A DNA stretch of 39,352 nucleotides, taken from assembly GCF_900112825.1 (NCBI RefSeq), contig NZ_FONE01000033.1, forward strand, positions 1 through 39,352, given 5' to 3'. This document shows positions 23,916 to 32,313 of this stretch, one piece after another (position 1 is the first letter of the stretch; every line of letters starts with the position of its first letter). The position numbers and the translations under genes were made by a program. This stretch comes from Nitrosomonas sp. Nm166. GTDB taxonomy: Bacteria > Pseudomonadota > Gammaproteobacteria > Burkholderiales > Nitrosomonadaceae. The notes beneath the pieces are model-generated. The model was not told where the DNA came from. It worked only from the letters and a program-made list of their open reading frames with translations, and searched no databases.

Positions 23916-26432
23916 ATGAACGGAAATACAAAAACATACACCTATCGTAGCGGCCAGAAAGTAGAACTGGATGTAAGCCCTGATCAAATCATTGTTCGGG
24001 CACGACCTGATGAGCTGACTGATTCCGCAATGATTAATACAGAGCAAGTTATTAATGCAGAGCAAGTTTCACCCGCTTCAACGCGCATCACTACCCATGC
24101 TGCTGATTTAGAGTCAGTCATGGAGCAGGGCAGAGAGATCGCACCGACACATCATGCCTATTTCGATTCAGAAACAGGCGCTGAGTTTTTGATTACCGAT
24201 CGGATTTTTGTAACCTTTAAAGAAGCACTTCCTGATGCAGAGGTAGATGCATTTGCCGGCCGTTACGGGTTGATCAAAAAAGAAACATACAGCGATAAAG
24301 ATTATCTATTCCAACTGACCAACCATACCGGTATGAATCCAGTCAAGCTGGTGGTGCAGCTGGTGGAGCAAGATCCGCTGGTTGAGATGGCCGAACATGA
24401 TTTAAACCAGCGTATGAAGGCTTATGCTGTGGCAGTGCCTCTTGATCCGTCATATAGCAAGCAGTGGCATTTGCACACTAAATTGAATGATCCGGATTTT
24501 GATACTCGTTCCAGTACCCTGTGTGAGAATGCCTGGAATCTTCTAGGCCATTATGGTAACCGGGAAGTTGTCATTGCCGTATCAGACGATGGTTGCAAAC
24601 TGGATCATGGCGATTTTAATTCTGGCAATAAATTCGCCGCGTGGGGTTATATGCGCGGCGAGCGTTTGGTCAGATCGAACGATATCGATGCCAAGCCGGC
24701 CGAGATGTATAAGCAAGGTTCCAATCACGGCACTTCATGCTGTGGCGTCATTGCTGGGGAAGTGGATGCTGATTTGACAGTAGGCGCTGCACCCGGCTGC
24801 AGGCTGTTGCCTATCCAATGGGAATCTTCTGGCCCTTCGCTATTTATTAGCGATTCAAAACTGTTAACCGTCCTTAATTACATTGCTGATAAAGCGGATG
24901 TCATGTCCAATTCCTGGGGCAGCGTACCGATCAGTTTATGGGCACTGCAGGTAATCAACCGCATTAAAGAGTTGGCACAGACCGGTGGGCGCAGAGGCAA
25001 AGGTATTGTGTTTTTATGGGCGGCAGGTAATGAGAATTGCCTGATTAATCATACCGCTAATCAGGATGTGCCTTATGACGATGGCCTCGCATTCCAAGGT
25101 GGTTCTTGGGTTTGGGTAGGTGTTAGCACAACGCGAGTGTTTCGCAATAACCTGGTAGGGATTCAGGGGTTGATGCACATTGCTGCCTTAGCTAGTCCCG
25201 GTAAGCGCAGCCATTATTCCAACTACGGACCCGGGATATCGCTTTGTGCCCCCACCAGTAATGTACATGAATATCGGCGGATGACTGTTAAAGGATTGGG
25301 TGTGACCACAACAACCGGAGCTACAGGAGGAGTGACCAATGCCTTTGGCGGAACATCCAGTGCCACACCTTTAGTCGCAGGGATTGCAGCGTTGACAATT
25401 TCCGCCAATCCAGGGTTGAGCGCGCTTGAGGTGGTTAAGATACTTAAACAAACGGCATCCAAAAATTTAAACTTTGAAGGCTATCCAAAAACACCGCCGG
25501 CTACTTTTGATCCCGATACCAGTTGGGATGTTTCCCCCATTGCACCGTTTAATAAGGGTGATTTTATCAATAACGGTGATGCCGAAGGCACATGGAGTCC
25601 TTGGTTTGGCCATGGCAGAGTTGATGCTGAAGCGGCGGTTGCGGAAGCTTTGAAACAAGTAATGCCGATAGGGGAAAAGAGTTTTAAGGGCAATTCTGCT
25701 CCGAACAAGAGTATTCCTGACAATAATATGGCCGGTATCCTGGACAAAATAGTCTGTTCAGATACTTTCGCTGTTCGATCCATTAAAGTGCAGGTGGATA
25801 TTAGCCATACTTATATTGGTGACTTACGGGTTAGCCTAATATCGCCAGCTGGTACTAGCATTATTTTGCATGATCGCGCGGGGGGAGGTACTCACGATTT
25901 GCATCGTGAATTTACCGCTATCACAACGCCAGGATTACTTGCCTTGTCTGGGCAGACTATCAAGGGCGATTGGGTTCTTCATGTTCAGGACTTTGCTTTA
26001 GCAGATAATGGAGGACAGTTGATGAGTTGGTCTTTGGAAATAACCGGGCAGGAGGATAACTCAGTTACGGTTGCAGAAAGCCCTGGCATTACTATTCCGG
26101 ATAATTTTCCTGCTGGCGTTGAACGCACTTTAGCCGTTTCCAAGCCAGGCCAGCTCGATAGTATCAATATGGAGATAGATATTACTCATACCTATATTAG
26201 CGATTTGATTGTTGAGCTGATTGCACCGGACAATACAGCTGTGTTGTTACATAACCGCACTGGCGATTCGGCAGATAATCTCATCAAGACTTATACACTG
26301 CAAAATACTGCAGGCTTGCAAGCATTGCGAGGGCATGGGATCCAGGGCAACTGGAAACTTAAAGTATCTGATCGTGCGGGTGCAGATCAGGGAAAACTTA
26401 ATCGTTGGGCTTTAAAACTGACACCTATGTGA
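23916..26432 (+). CDS. Subtilisin-like serine protease (S8) with two P domains
   Basis: The preferred start is ATG 23916 because GGAGG lies eight bases upstream; the frame also opens at a TTG at 23883. The product is 838 residues. A propeptide-like region (about 1-170) precedes the S8 catalytic domain, with D224 (AVSDDGC), H271 (SNHGTSCCG) and S481 (GGTSSATPLVAG). Two proprotein-convertase P domains follow at about 598-710 and 725-838. Each has IPDN, DI(S/T)HTYI(G/S)DL, LH(D/N)R and GNW/GDW-type motifs. There is no Sec signal peptide, unusual for a P-domain subtilase. It ends 13 bases before the first gene of the second structural block. It may be delivered cargo or a maturation protease. Fold is confident, role is inferred. 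Confidence 0.9.
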   Translation: MNGNTKTYTYRSGQKVELDVSPDQIIVRARPDELTDSAMINTEQVINAEQVSPASTRITTHAADLESVMEQGREIAPTHHAYFDSETGAEFLITDRIFVTFKEALPDAEVDAFAGRYGLIKKETYSDKDYLFQLTNHTGMNPVKLVVQLVEQDPLVEMAEHDLNQRMKAYAVAVPLDPSYSKQWHLHTKLNDPDFDTRSSTLCENAWNLLGHYGNREVVIAVSDDGCKLDHGDFNSGNKFAAWGYMRGERLVRSNDIDAKPAEMYKQGSNHGTSCCGVIAGEVDADLTVGAAPGCRLLPIQWESSGPSLFISDSKLLTVLNYIADKADVMSNSWGSVPISLWALQVINRIKELAQTGGRRGKGIVFLWAAGNENCLINHTANQDVPYDDGLAFQGGSWVWVGVSTTRVFRNNLVGIQGLMHIAALASPGKRSHYSNYGPGISLCAPTSNVHEYRRMTVKGLGVTTTTGATGGVTNAFGGTSSATPLVAGIAALTISANPGLSALEVVKILKQTASKNLNFEGYPKTPPATFDPDTSWDVSPIAPFNKGDFINNGDAEGTWSPWFGHGRVDAEAAVAEALKQVMPIGEKSFKGNSAPNKSIPDNNMAGILDKIVCSDTFAVRSIKVQVDISHTYIGDLRVSLISPAGTSIILHDRAGGGTHDLHREFTAITTPGLLALSGQTIKGDWVLHVQDFALADNGGQLMSWSLEITGQEDNSVTVAESPGITIPDNFPAGVERTLAVSKPGQLDSINMEIDITHTYISDLIVELIAPDNTAVLLHNRTGDSADNLIKTYTLQNTAGLQALRGHGIQGNWKLKVSDRAGADQGKLNRWALKLTPM

Positions 26433-26445
26433 TAGGGGATTATCG

Positions 26446-27099
26446 ATGACTACTTTTCCCGGCTCTCCCAAAGTTCTCAAAGGCGCAATAGTCGGCATCG
26501 ACCCCATGAATCCGTTGGCCAGTATTGCCGTTTTTCAGTACAACCCGGATACGGTTACGCGCAGCTTACAGGTCCAGGGATCGGGCGACAGTGGAGACCG
26601 ATCTGAGGCGATGCGATTGAAAGGGCCGCCGATTGAAACGATCAAGATGGATGTGGAAATTGATGCCACCGATCAAATGGAGAAAGCTGACGGTATTACT
26701 AAAGAGTTGGGTATCTATCCGCAATTGTCAGCACTTGAAATGCTGGTTTATCCGAAAAGTACCTTGGTCATTGCTAATACAGTTTTATTGGGGCTCGGCA
26801 CGGTAGAAGTTTTGCCGCCTATTGGACCGTTTACGCTGCTGGTTTGGGGAGTTAAGCGGGTGGTTCCAGTGCGTTTGACTGAATTCAGCATTACTGAAGA
26901 AGCTTTTGATCAGGCACTCAACCCAATTCGAGCGAAGGTCTCCTTGGGATTGCGGGTATTGAGTTACAACGACTTAACGATTACCAATCCGGGGTACTAC
27001 ATTTTTCTTGCCCACCAGATAGCCAAAGAAGTCTTCGCCACCATAGGAAGTGTCGGTAATTTGGGTGCAGTCGGGGGTGGTGATGTTAAATTGTTCTAG
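26446..27099 (+). CDS. CIS tube-adaptor protein (N-terminal Afp7-like)
   Basis: This 217-residue protein has the pattern of the contractile-injection-system tube/adaptor domain found at the N-terminus of Afp7-type proteins: GIDPMNPLASIAVFQYNPDTVTRSLQVQG, then KGPPIETIKMDVEIDATDQME, LEMLVYP, LLVWGVKRVVPVRLTEFSITEEAFD and NPIRAKVSLGLRVLSY. This fold joins the hub to the first tube ring. In Afp and PVC it is fused to a LysM domain; here the LysM-like part is the next gene, 11 bases on. A G-rich ribosome-binding site lies before the ATG. It opens the second structural block. Confidence 0.8.
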   Translation: MTTFPGSPKVLKGAIVGIDPMNPLASIAVFQYNPDTVTRSLQVQGSGDSGDRSEAMRLKGPPIETIKMDVEIDATDQMEKADGITKELGIYPQLSALEMLVYPKSTLVIANTVLLGLGTVEVLPPIGPFTLLVWGVKRVVPVRLTEFSITEEAFDQALNPIRAKVSLGLRVLSYNDLTITNPGYYIFLAHQIAKEVFATIGSVGNLGAVGGGDVKLF

Positions 27100-27110
27100 G
27101 AGGATAAATT

Positions 27111-27407
27111 ATGTTTATGCATACCAGCCGCTATTATTCCGTGGAAACCGTAACTTTTTCTTCTGCTGATGAGCGAGAGCATCGTTATAAACGTCGGCGG
27201 TTTCTGCCCAATCCTGCTGATATGCAAGTCCTGGCGGAAGTCACCGTCACCCAGGGGGACAGGCTGGATATGATCACAGCAAAAACTTTAGGTGATCCAG
27301 AACAGTTTTGGCGCATCTGCGATATGAATTACGCGATGAATCCATTAGATTTAACCAAGGAAATTGGCCGCAAATTGACTATCCCATTACCACAGTTTGA
27401 AGGCTAA
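27111..27407 (+). CDS. LysM-like baseplate protein (C-terminal Afp7-like)
   Basis: This 98-residue protein has a LysM/tail-protein-X-like C-terminus: VTVTQGDRLDMITAKTLGDPEQFWRICDMN, then EIGRKLTIPLP. The N-terminal half is basic (EREHRYKRRRFLP). LysM-type domains in phage-tail and eCIS hubs act as structural clamps between hub and wedge rather than as wall binders. GGAGG lies before the ATG. It lies between the tube-adaptor and hub genes, the position of the LysM domain in fused Afp7. Confidence 0.8.
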   Translation: MFMHTSRYYSVETVTFSSADEREHRYKRRRFLPNPADMQVLAEVTVTQGDRLDMITAKTLGDPEQFWRICDMNYAMNPLDLTKEIGRKLTIPLPQFEG

Positions 27408-27431
27408 TGAATATCTTATTGGAAGAACTGA

Positions 27432-28556
27432 ATGAATTTGTTAGGTGTGCATTTAACAATATTGATCGGTGAGACGGTGCCGAGTCCTGCGCCTAGCCAG
27501 CTTAGCGAGGCATTAAAGGATGTGGAAGTTAACCACCGGGATGATGGACCCTCCGGTTTTCAATTGCGCTATCGGGTAGGCCGGGCAGGTCTTTTCGATC
27601 TACGTGATTACGGGCTTCTTTCCAATCCATTGTTAAAACCGTTTAACCGCGTCATTATTGTTGTGCGTTTCTCGGTTGCTCCTCAAGTATTGATGGATGG
27701 CATCATTACCAACATTCAATTAACTCCAAATGAACAACCAGGGGAGGATATTCTTACCATTACTGGCGAGGATATCAGCATAATGATGGATCTTGAAGAA
27801 CAAAGCCGCCCATACCCCGCTATGCCGGACTATGTCGCAGTTGGGCAGATTATCAGCAACTACATGGAATATGGCTTGGTTCCTCCCGTCCCTCCGATTA
27901 ATCAAGAGGCTTTATCTCCCGTCAATCCGTTAGAGCAAATACGTCAGCAGCCTGTGAATGTGACTGACCGGGCTTATCTAAACAGTCTTGCGGAATTGTA
28001 CGGATTTGTCTTTTATCTCACTCCAGGGCCTGTTCCAGGAGTCAATAAAGTGCATTGGGGGCCACCGCAGCGCTTGACCGTACCACAATGCGCCTTATCT
28101 GTGAAAATGGGGCCATTTACGAATGTTGATTCAATTAATTTTCAGTTCAATGCACTTAGTGCTCAAAGTACGCAATATACCGAGAATGGAAGATCCAGTA
28201 AGATCAGTTCTACCAGTCTTGATAGTCGAATTCCTCTTGCCCGAAATGTAGCTGGTGCAAGGCGTTCTACCACGCTTACCGGATTTAGTTCGCGTTCAGC
28301 AGCGCGAGCCCAGGGAGCGGTAGATAAGTCATTTGACAATGTTCTGACGGCAACAGGAGAACTTAACGCAATTCGTTATAACGGCATACTTAGTCCACGT
28401 GGATTAGTAGGGCTTCGTGGTGCAGGAGATACTTATGATGGGATTTATTACGTAAAAAACGTCAGTCATCGGATCAGTAAAGGTCACTACGGCCAAAGTT
28501 TTACGCTGACCCGTGAAGGGACGGGAACCATTTCACCTTTAATTCCGGTTTGTTAA
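27432..28556 (+). CDS. gp27-like hub protein (late-control-D/VgrG N-terminal type)
   Basis: This 374-residue protein matches the trimeric hub that sits on the spike: GPSGFQLRYRVGRAG near residue 40, DGIITNIQLTPNEQPGEDILTITGEDIS near residue 95, YLNSLAELYGFVFYLTPGP near residue 190, and a closing GAGDTYDGIYYVKNVSHRISKGHYGQSFTLTREG. In Afp8 and VgrG this part is fused to the OB-fold spike; here the spike is the next gene, three bases downstream. The start is ATG 27432 with GGAAG eight bases upstream. It acts in the baseplate centre. Confidence 0.85.
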   Translation: MNLLGVHLTILIGETVPSPAPSQLSEALKDVEVNHRDDGPSGFQLRYRVGRAGLFDLRDYGLLSNPLLKPFNRVIIVVRFSVAPQVLMDGIITNIQLTPNEQPGEDILTITGEDISIMMDLEEQSRPYPAMPDYVAVGQIISNYMEYGLVPPVPPINQEALSPVNPLEQIRQQPVNVTDRAYLNSLAELYGFVFYLTPGPVPGVNKVHWGPPQRLTVPQCALSVKMGPFTNVDSINFQFNALSAQSTQYTENGRSSKISSTSLDSRIPLARNVAGARRSTTLTGFSSRSAARAQGAVDKSFDNVLTATGELNAIRYNGILSPRGLVGLRGAGDTYDGIYYVKNVSHRISKGHYGQSFTLTREGTGTISPLIPVC

Positions 28557-28559
28557 CTT

Positions 28560-29048
28560 ATGGCTCAATTTTTTGGAAAATATGCAGGTATTGTCGATCA
28601 AAATATAGACCCTTATGGGAAAGGTCGACTTCTGGTTAAAGTCCCAAACGTATTTGGTGACAATACAGTTTGGGCAACTCCTTGCGTTCCTTATGCGGGG
28701 CCAAATGTCGGCTTTTTTGCGATGCCACCAAAAGGTGCCGATATTTGGGTTGAGTTTGAAGCAGGTGATCCAAACCATCCTATTTGGTCGGGATGTTACT
28801 GGAAAAATGATAATTCCGCTCCTGTTTCAGTTTCTCCGCTAGCCGATAAGAAAAAAGTCATAAAAACCGATAATTGCACACTAACTTTGGACGATACATT
28901 AGGAAATGGCGGTGTCATCATTGAGTATGGGAACTTGAAAATAGAGATCAAGCAACTAGGTATTGAGATTACTAATGGCTTAGGCGCTACCATTAAATTG
29001 TCTAAAAATACTGTATCCATTAATGGTACAGCGCTGGAGGTCATGTGA
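28560..29048 (+). CDS. gp5/gpV-like OB-fold spike protein
   Basis: A 162-residue baseplate assembly protein V: MAQFFGKYAGIVDQNIDPYGKGRLLVKVPNV is an OB-fold start, followed by WATPCVPYAGPNVGFFAMPPKGADIWVEFE and HPIWSGCYW. The C-terminal 50 residues (IIEYGNLKIEIKQLGIEITN, GATIKLSKNTVSINGTALEV) alternate hydrophobic residues and should form the short trimeric beta-helix needle that carries the PAAR-like tip. The stop overlaps the next start by one base. Confidence 0.9.
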   Translation: MAQFFGKYAGIVDQNIDPYGKGRLLVKVPNVFGDNTVWATPCVPYAGPNVGFFAMPPKGADIWVEFEAGDPNHPIWSGCYWKNDNSAPVSVSPLADKKKVIKTDNCTLTLDDTLGNGGVIIEYGNLKIEIKQLGIEITNGLGATIKLSKNTVSINGTALEVM

Positions 29049-29386
29049 TGCCAGGCTATTTGATACATGTTGGGGGGATTATAAATTGCTTTCACCAAAC
29101 TGGGATTGTGACGCCCACCTTAGTAAACCCTCCGAGGGTAAAAGTGAACGGTTCCCAGCAAGTACTGACAACAGCAGAATTGCTGGTAGTGGCAGGATGT
29201 TTATTCAATGTGTCGGGCGGCCCTCATCCTTGCGTTAAAGTGCGTGTTGATGCGGCGACCCGCGTTAAAATTAATGGACAACCTGCAGCTATTTTAACGC
29301 CTGCAGCGCTTTGTTTAGCCGCCGATCAAGCACCTCAGGGAATACCGAATTCTGCTTCAAACCAGAAACGAGTGATTGCGACTTAA
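29048..29386 (+). CDS. PAAR-like spike-tip protein
   Basis: A 112-residue protein from ATG 29048 (GGAGG seven bases upstream; a GTG at 29045 is an alternative). It reads PGYLIHVGGIINCFHQTGIVTP, then VNGSQQVLTTAELLVVAGCLFNVSGGPHPC and VRVDAATRVKINGQPAAIL. His and Cys residues are spaced as in PAAR-like tips, which bind a metal and sharpen the spike. Sequence similarity to canonical PAAR repeats is limited, so the call leans on position straight after the spike gene. The size fits, and the His/Cys set (H10, C16, H18, then a CLFNVSGGPHPC block) can supply metal ligands. Confidence 0.75.
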   Translation: MPGYLIHVGGIINCFHQTGIVTPTLVNPPRVKVNGSQQVLTTAELLVVAGCLFNVSGGPHPCVKVRVDAATRVKINGQPAAILTPAALCLAADQAPQGIPNSASNQKRVIAT

Positions 29387-29398
29387 GGAGCAAACATC

Positions 29399-29764
29399 AT
29401 GGCGATCAACATTGATTTTCCCTTTCATTTTGACAATTATGGTCATACGGCTAACACCAGTGACGACGACCATATCCGTGACATGATCGAACAGTTTCTT
29501 TTCACCAACGCCGGCGAGCGTGTAAACCGTCCGGATTTTGGTAGTGGGTTGCTGCAACTGGTTTTTGCGCCCAACAGCCCGGAGCTGGCAGCAGCAGTGC
29601 AGTTCACAGTACAGGCAGGCTTACAACGCTGGCTTGGTGATGTGATTACAGTGGAGGCAGTCGAAGTCACCAGCGAAGAGGCGACTTTGCATGTGACTGT
29701 CAAGTATCAGGTACTCCGATCACAGGAGGCTCGTGTTGCCACTTTTAGCCGGAGCGCATCATGA
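29399..29764 (+). CDS. gp25-like baseplate wedge protein
   Basis: A 121-residue GPW/gp25 family protein that nucleates sheath assembly at the baseplate wedge. Hallmarks are IDFPFHFDNYGHTANTSDDDHIRDMIEQFLFTNAGERVNRPDFGSGLLQLVF, followed by AAVQFTVQAGLQRWLGDVITVEAV and a C-terminal beta strand LHVTVKYQV. AAGGAG lies before the ATG. The stop overlaps the start of the first gpJ-like gene by ATGA (29761-29764). Confidence 0.95.
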   Translation: MAINIDFPFHFDNYGHTANTSDDDHIRDMIEQFLFTNAGERVNRPDFGSGLLQLVFAPNSPELAAAVQFTVQAGLQRWLGDVITVEAVEVTSEEATLHVTVKYQVLRSQEARVATFSRSAS

Positions 29765-32313
29765 ATACTTTGATTTGTAGAAAGGAACAACGAAGGGAGG
29801 CTGTTCGCCAGCAAACAGAGCTCTATGGTCTGGATTATGTGGAAGTTGGGCCAGGCCGGCGTACCTTGACGGTTTACTTTTTAGGCAAAGCGCCTGCTTC
29901 GTTGGATGAATCCAACGTCATCATCGAAGGCGGTCGACGAATTCAAGATATTCGAGTAATCGAGGTCACGGTCAATCATAGTGAAATGATAGGGTTGGAC
30001 GATACCATGGAAGTCGTGACAGATAGGGAAGGCGATTTTTCAACTTATGCATTGCGTGTGGTTGCTCAGGATGAGGACGGCCGGTCATTATTTGATCCTC
30101 GCTACGATCGTGTCGAATTCAGCTTCAGGGCGGATTGCCCCAGTGATCTTGATTGCAAGCAGGAAGTAGTGTGTCCCCCCGAGCAACGAGAAGAACCGGT
30201 TATTAATTACCTTGCCAAGGATTACGCCAGTTTCCGCCAGCTAATTCTAGATCGACTGGCGTTGGTGATACCAGATTGGCGTGAACGCCATGTGCCGGAT
30301 CTGGGAATTGCACTGGTTGAACTATTTGCTTACGTGGGCGATCACCTGAGCTATTATCAGGATGCGGTAGCGACGGAGGCCTATCTTGATACCGCTCGGC
30401 AGCGCATTTCAGTGCGCCGCCATGCATGGTTGGTGGATTATGTGTTGCATGAGGGCTGTAATGCTCGGACCTGGGTATGTGTGGAAACGGACAGTAACCT
30501 TGCGCTCAATGATGATCCGAACAATCCGGATGACGTTTATTTCATCACAACCCAGGAAAATATCGCTACCGTGGTAAAAGAAGATGAGTTGGCGCGCCAG
30601 CCTGCTGGTAGCTACGAAGTCTTTGAGCCGATGATGAAAGGGGCAATAAAGCTCTACAAGGATCAGCATGAGATTCATTTCTACACTTGGGGCGATGAGG
30701 AATGTTGCTTACTGCGTGGTACAACAACGGCGACGCTGATTGGTAAGTGGATTGAACCAGAGCAATCGAGGGAGCCAATCCCGTGCGATCCAATTCACGA
30801 AATACATTCTAAGCTGTCTCCTTCCTCGCAAACAAGCTCGATTGCAAAAGAACTTCACCTCAAACCCGGCGATGTGTTGATTTTTGAAGAAATGATGGGT
30901 CCGAAGACAGGTAATCCGGCCGATGCTAATCCTCAACATCGTCATCCTGTACAGATAGTCAAGATCAGGCATGTCAATGATCCACTTTATCCTGAACGCA
31001 AACTAACCGAGATTACCTGGGCCGAAGAAGATGCTTTGCCATTTCCACTGTGTCTCTCAGCGATGGGACCGCCGCCGGAGTGCAAGCTTATCGAAAATAT
31101 TAGTGTGGCGCGTGGCAATCTCATCCTGGTGGATCATGGTCGGCGCGAAGAAGAAGATTTAGATCCCGTCCTTCCCAAGGAAACGATTGAAGCTTGTGAC
31201 TGCGCTGGTCACTTCATCGATACGGTAACGATACCGCAACGCTATCGCCCTTATCTAAAAAAATCACCGTTGACTTTAAGCGAGCCGCTGGCGACCAATA
31301 TTCCTGCATCACGGATGCTTACTCAAAATGTGCGCCATGCTTTGCCACAGGTGAAGCTGAACACTCAAACCAATGAATGGTTTGCTCAGCAAGATTTGCT
31401 GAGCAGTAATGGCTCAGATCCACATTTTGTGGTAGAAATGGAAAATGACCAGCGTGCGCGCTTGCGCTTTGGCGATGATGAGTTAGGGCAACAGCCGGAA
31501 GCAGGTACAGTTTTTCATACATCTTATCGTGTTGGCAATGGGCAGGCTGGCAATGTTGGCGCAGATTCGATCACTCATTTGGTGACACGAAAGCTGATGT
31601 TGAGTGGCGGCATTCGCTCGGTACGCAATCCTTTAGCTGCCATCGGGGGAACAGCACCCGAATCACTGGCTGAAGCCAAGCTTTTTGCGCCCTATGCATT
31701 CAAGCAGCGGCAAGAGCGTGCGATTACAGCAGAAGATTATACGGCGATTGTTATGCGCGAGTTTGGCAGCCGGGTGCAACGTGCTGCGACCACGCTGCAT
31801 TGGAATGGCAGTTGGTTTGAAGTGCTGGTGGCGGTAGATCCCTTCGGTGCGGAGCAAGCTGAACCAGAACTACTCGATGAGATCGAAGCGAGGCTGCATC
31901 GTTACCGCCGGATTAGTCATGGTTTATCAGTGGAAGCTGCCCACCGTGTGCCGCTGGACATTGAGCTGATTGTATGTGTCTTGCCTAATTACCTGCGTGG
32001 TCACGTCAAGGCAGAGTTGCTGGAAGTCTTCAGCAACCGCCAGTCGAGCGATGACAGACTGGGTTTGTTTCACGTCGACCGGTTAACCTTCGGCGATGAT
32101 ATTTACTTGAGTACCTTAGTGGCTGAAGCACAGAGAATCCAAGGGGTGGAAAGCATCAAGATTGTCAAAATGCAACGCCTATATGAACCCGCTAACAGTG
32201 AGATTGAAAATGGTGTGTTGCCGCTCGGCCCGCTGGAAATTGCGCGGCTGGACAATGATCCCAGTTTCCCGGAGAACGGCCGGATCCGGTTTGATATGAG
32301 GGGTGGACGATGA
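29761..32313 (+). CDS. gpJ-like baseplate wedge protein 1 (Afp11-like)
   Basis: An 850-residue putative baseplate assembly protein. The conserved N-terminal block is NYLAKDYASFRQLILDRLALVIPDWRERHVPDLGIALVELFAYVGDHLSYYQDAVATEAYLDTARQRISVRRHAWLVDY. A middle stretch (about residues 250-500) is probably beta-rich. The gpJ-type C-terminal module is RLRFGDDELGQQPEAGTVFHTSYRVGNGQAGNVGADSITHL, then ITAEDYTAIVMREFGSRVQRA and ETLHRYRRISHGLSVEAAHRV-like residues. Such proteins form the iris-like wedge ring around the hub. The gene overlaps both neighbours by ATGA. It is paralogous to the next gene. Confidence 0.9.
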   Translation: MNTLICRKEQRREAVRQQTELYGLDYVEVGPGRRTLTVYFLGKAPASLDESNVIIEGGRRIQDIRVIEVTVNHSEMIGLDDTMEVVTDREGDFSTYALRVVAQDEDGRSLFDPRYDRVEFSFRADCPSDLDCKQEVVCPPEQREEPVINYLAKDYASFRQLILDRLALVIPDWRERHVPDLGIALVELFAYVGDHLSYYQDAVATEAYLDTARQRISVRRHAWLVDYVLHEGCNARTWVCVETDSNLALNDDPNNPDDVYFITTQENIATVVKEDELARQPAGSYEVFEPMMKGAIKLYKDQHEIHFYTWGDEECCLLRGTTTATLIGKWIEPEQSREPIPCDPIHEIHSKLSPSSQTSSIAKELHLKPGDVLIFEEMMGPKTGNPADANPQHRHPVQIVKIRHVNDPLYPERKLTEITWAEEDALPFPLCLSAMGPPPECKLIENISVARGNLILVDHGRREEEDLDPVLPKETIEACDCAGHFIDTVTIPQRYRPYLKKSPLTLSEPLATNIPASRMLTQNVRHALPQVKLNTQTNEWFAQQDLLSSNGSDPHFVVEMENDQRARLRFGDDELGQQPEAGTVFHTSYRVGNGQAGNVGADSITHLVTRKLMLSGGIRSVRNPLAAIGGTAPESLAEAKLFAPYAFKQRQERAITAEDYTAIVMREFGSRVQRAATTLHWNGSWFEVLVAVDPFGAEQAEPELLDEIEARLHRYRRISHGLSVEAAHRVPLDIELIVCVLPNYLRGHVKAELLEVFSNRQSSDDRLGLFHVDRLTFGDDIYLSTLVAEAQRIQGVESIKIVKMQRLYEPANSEIENGVLPLGPLEIARLDNDPSFPENGRIRFDMRGGR

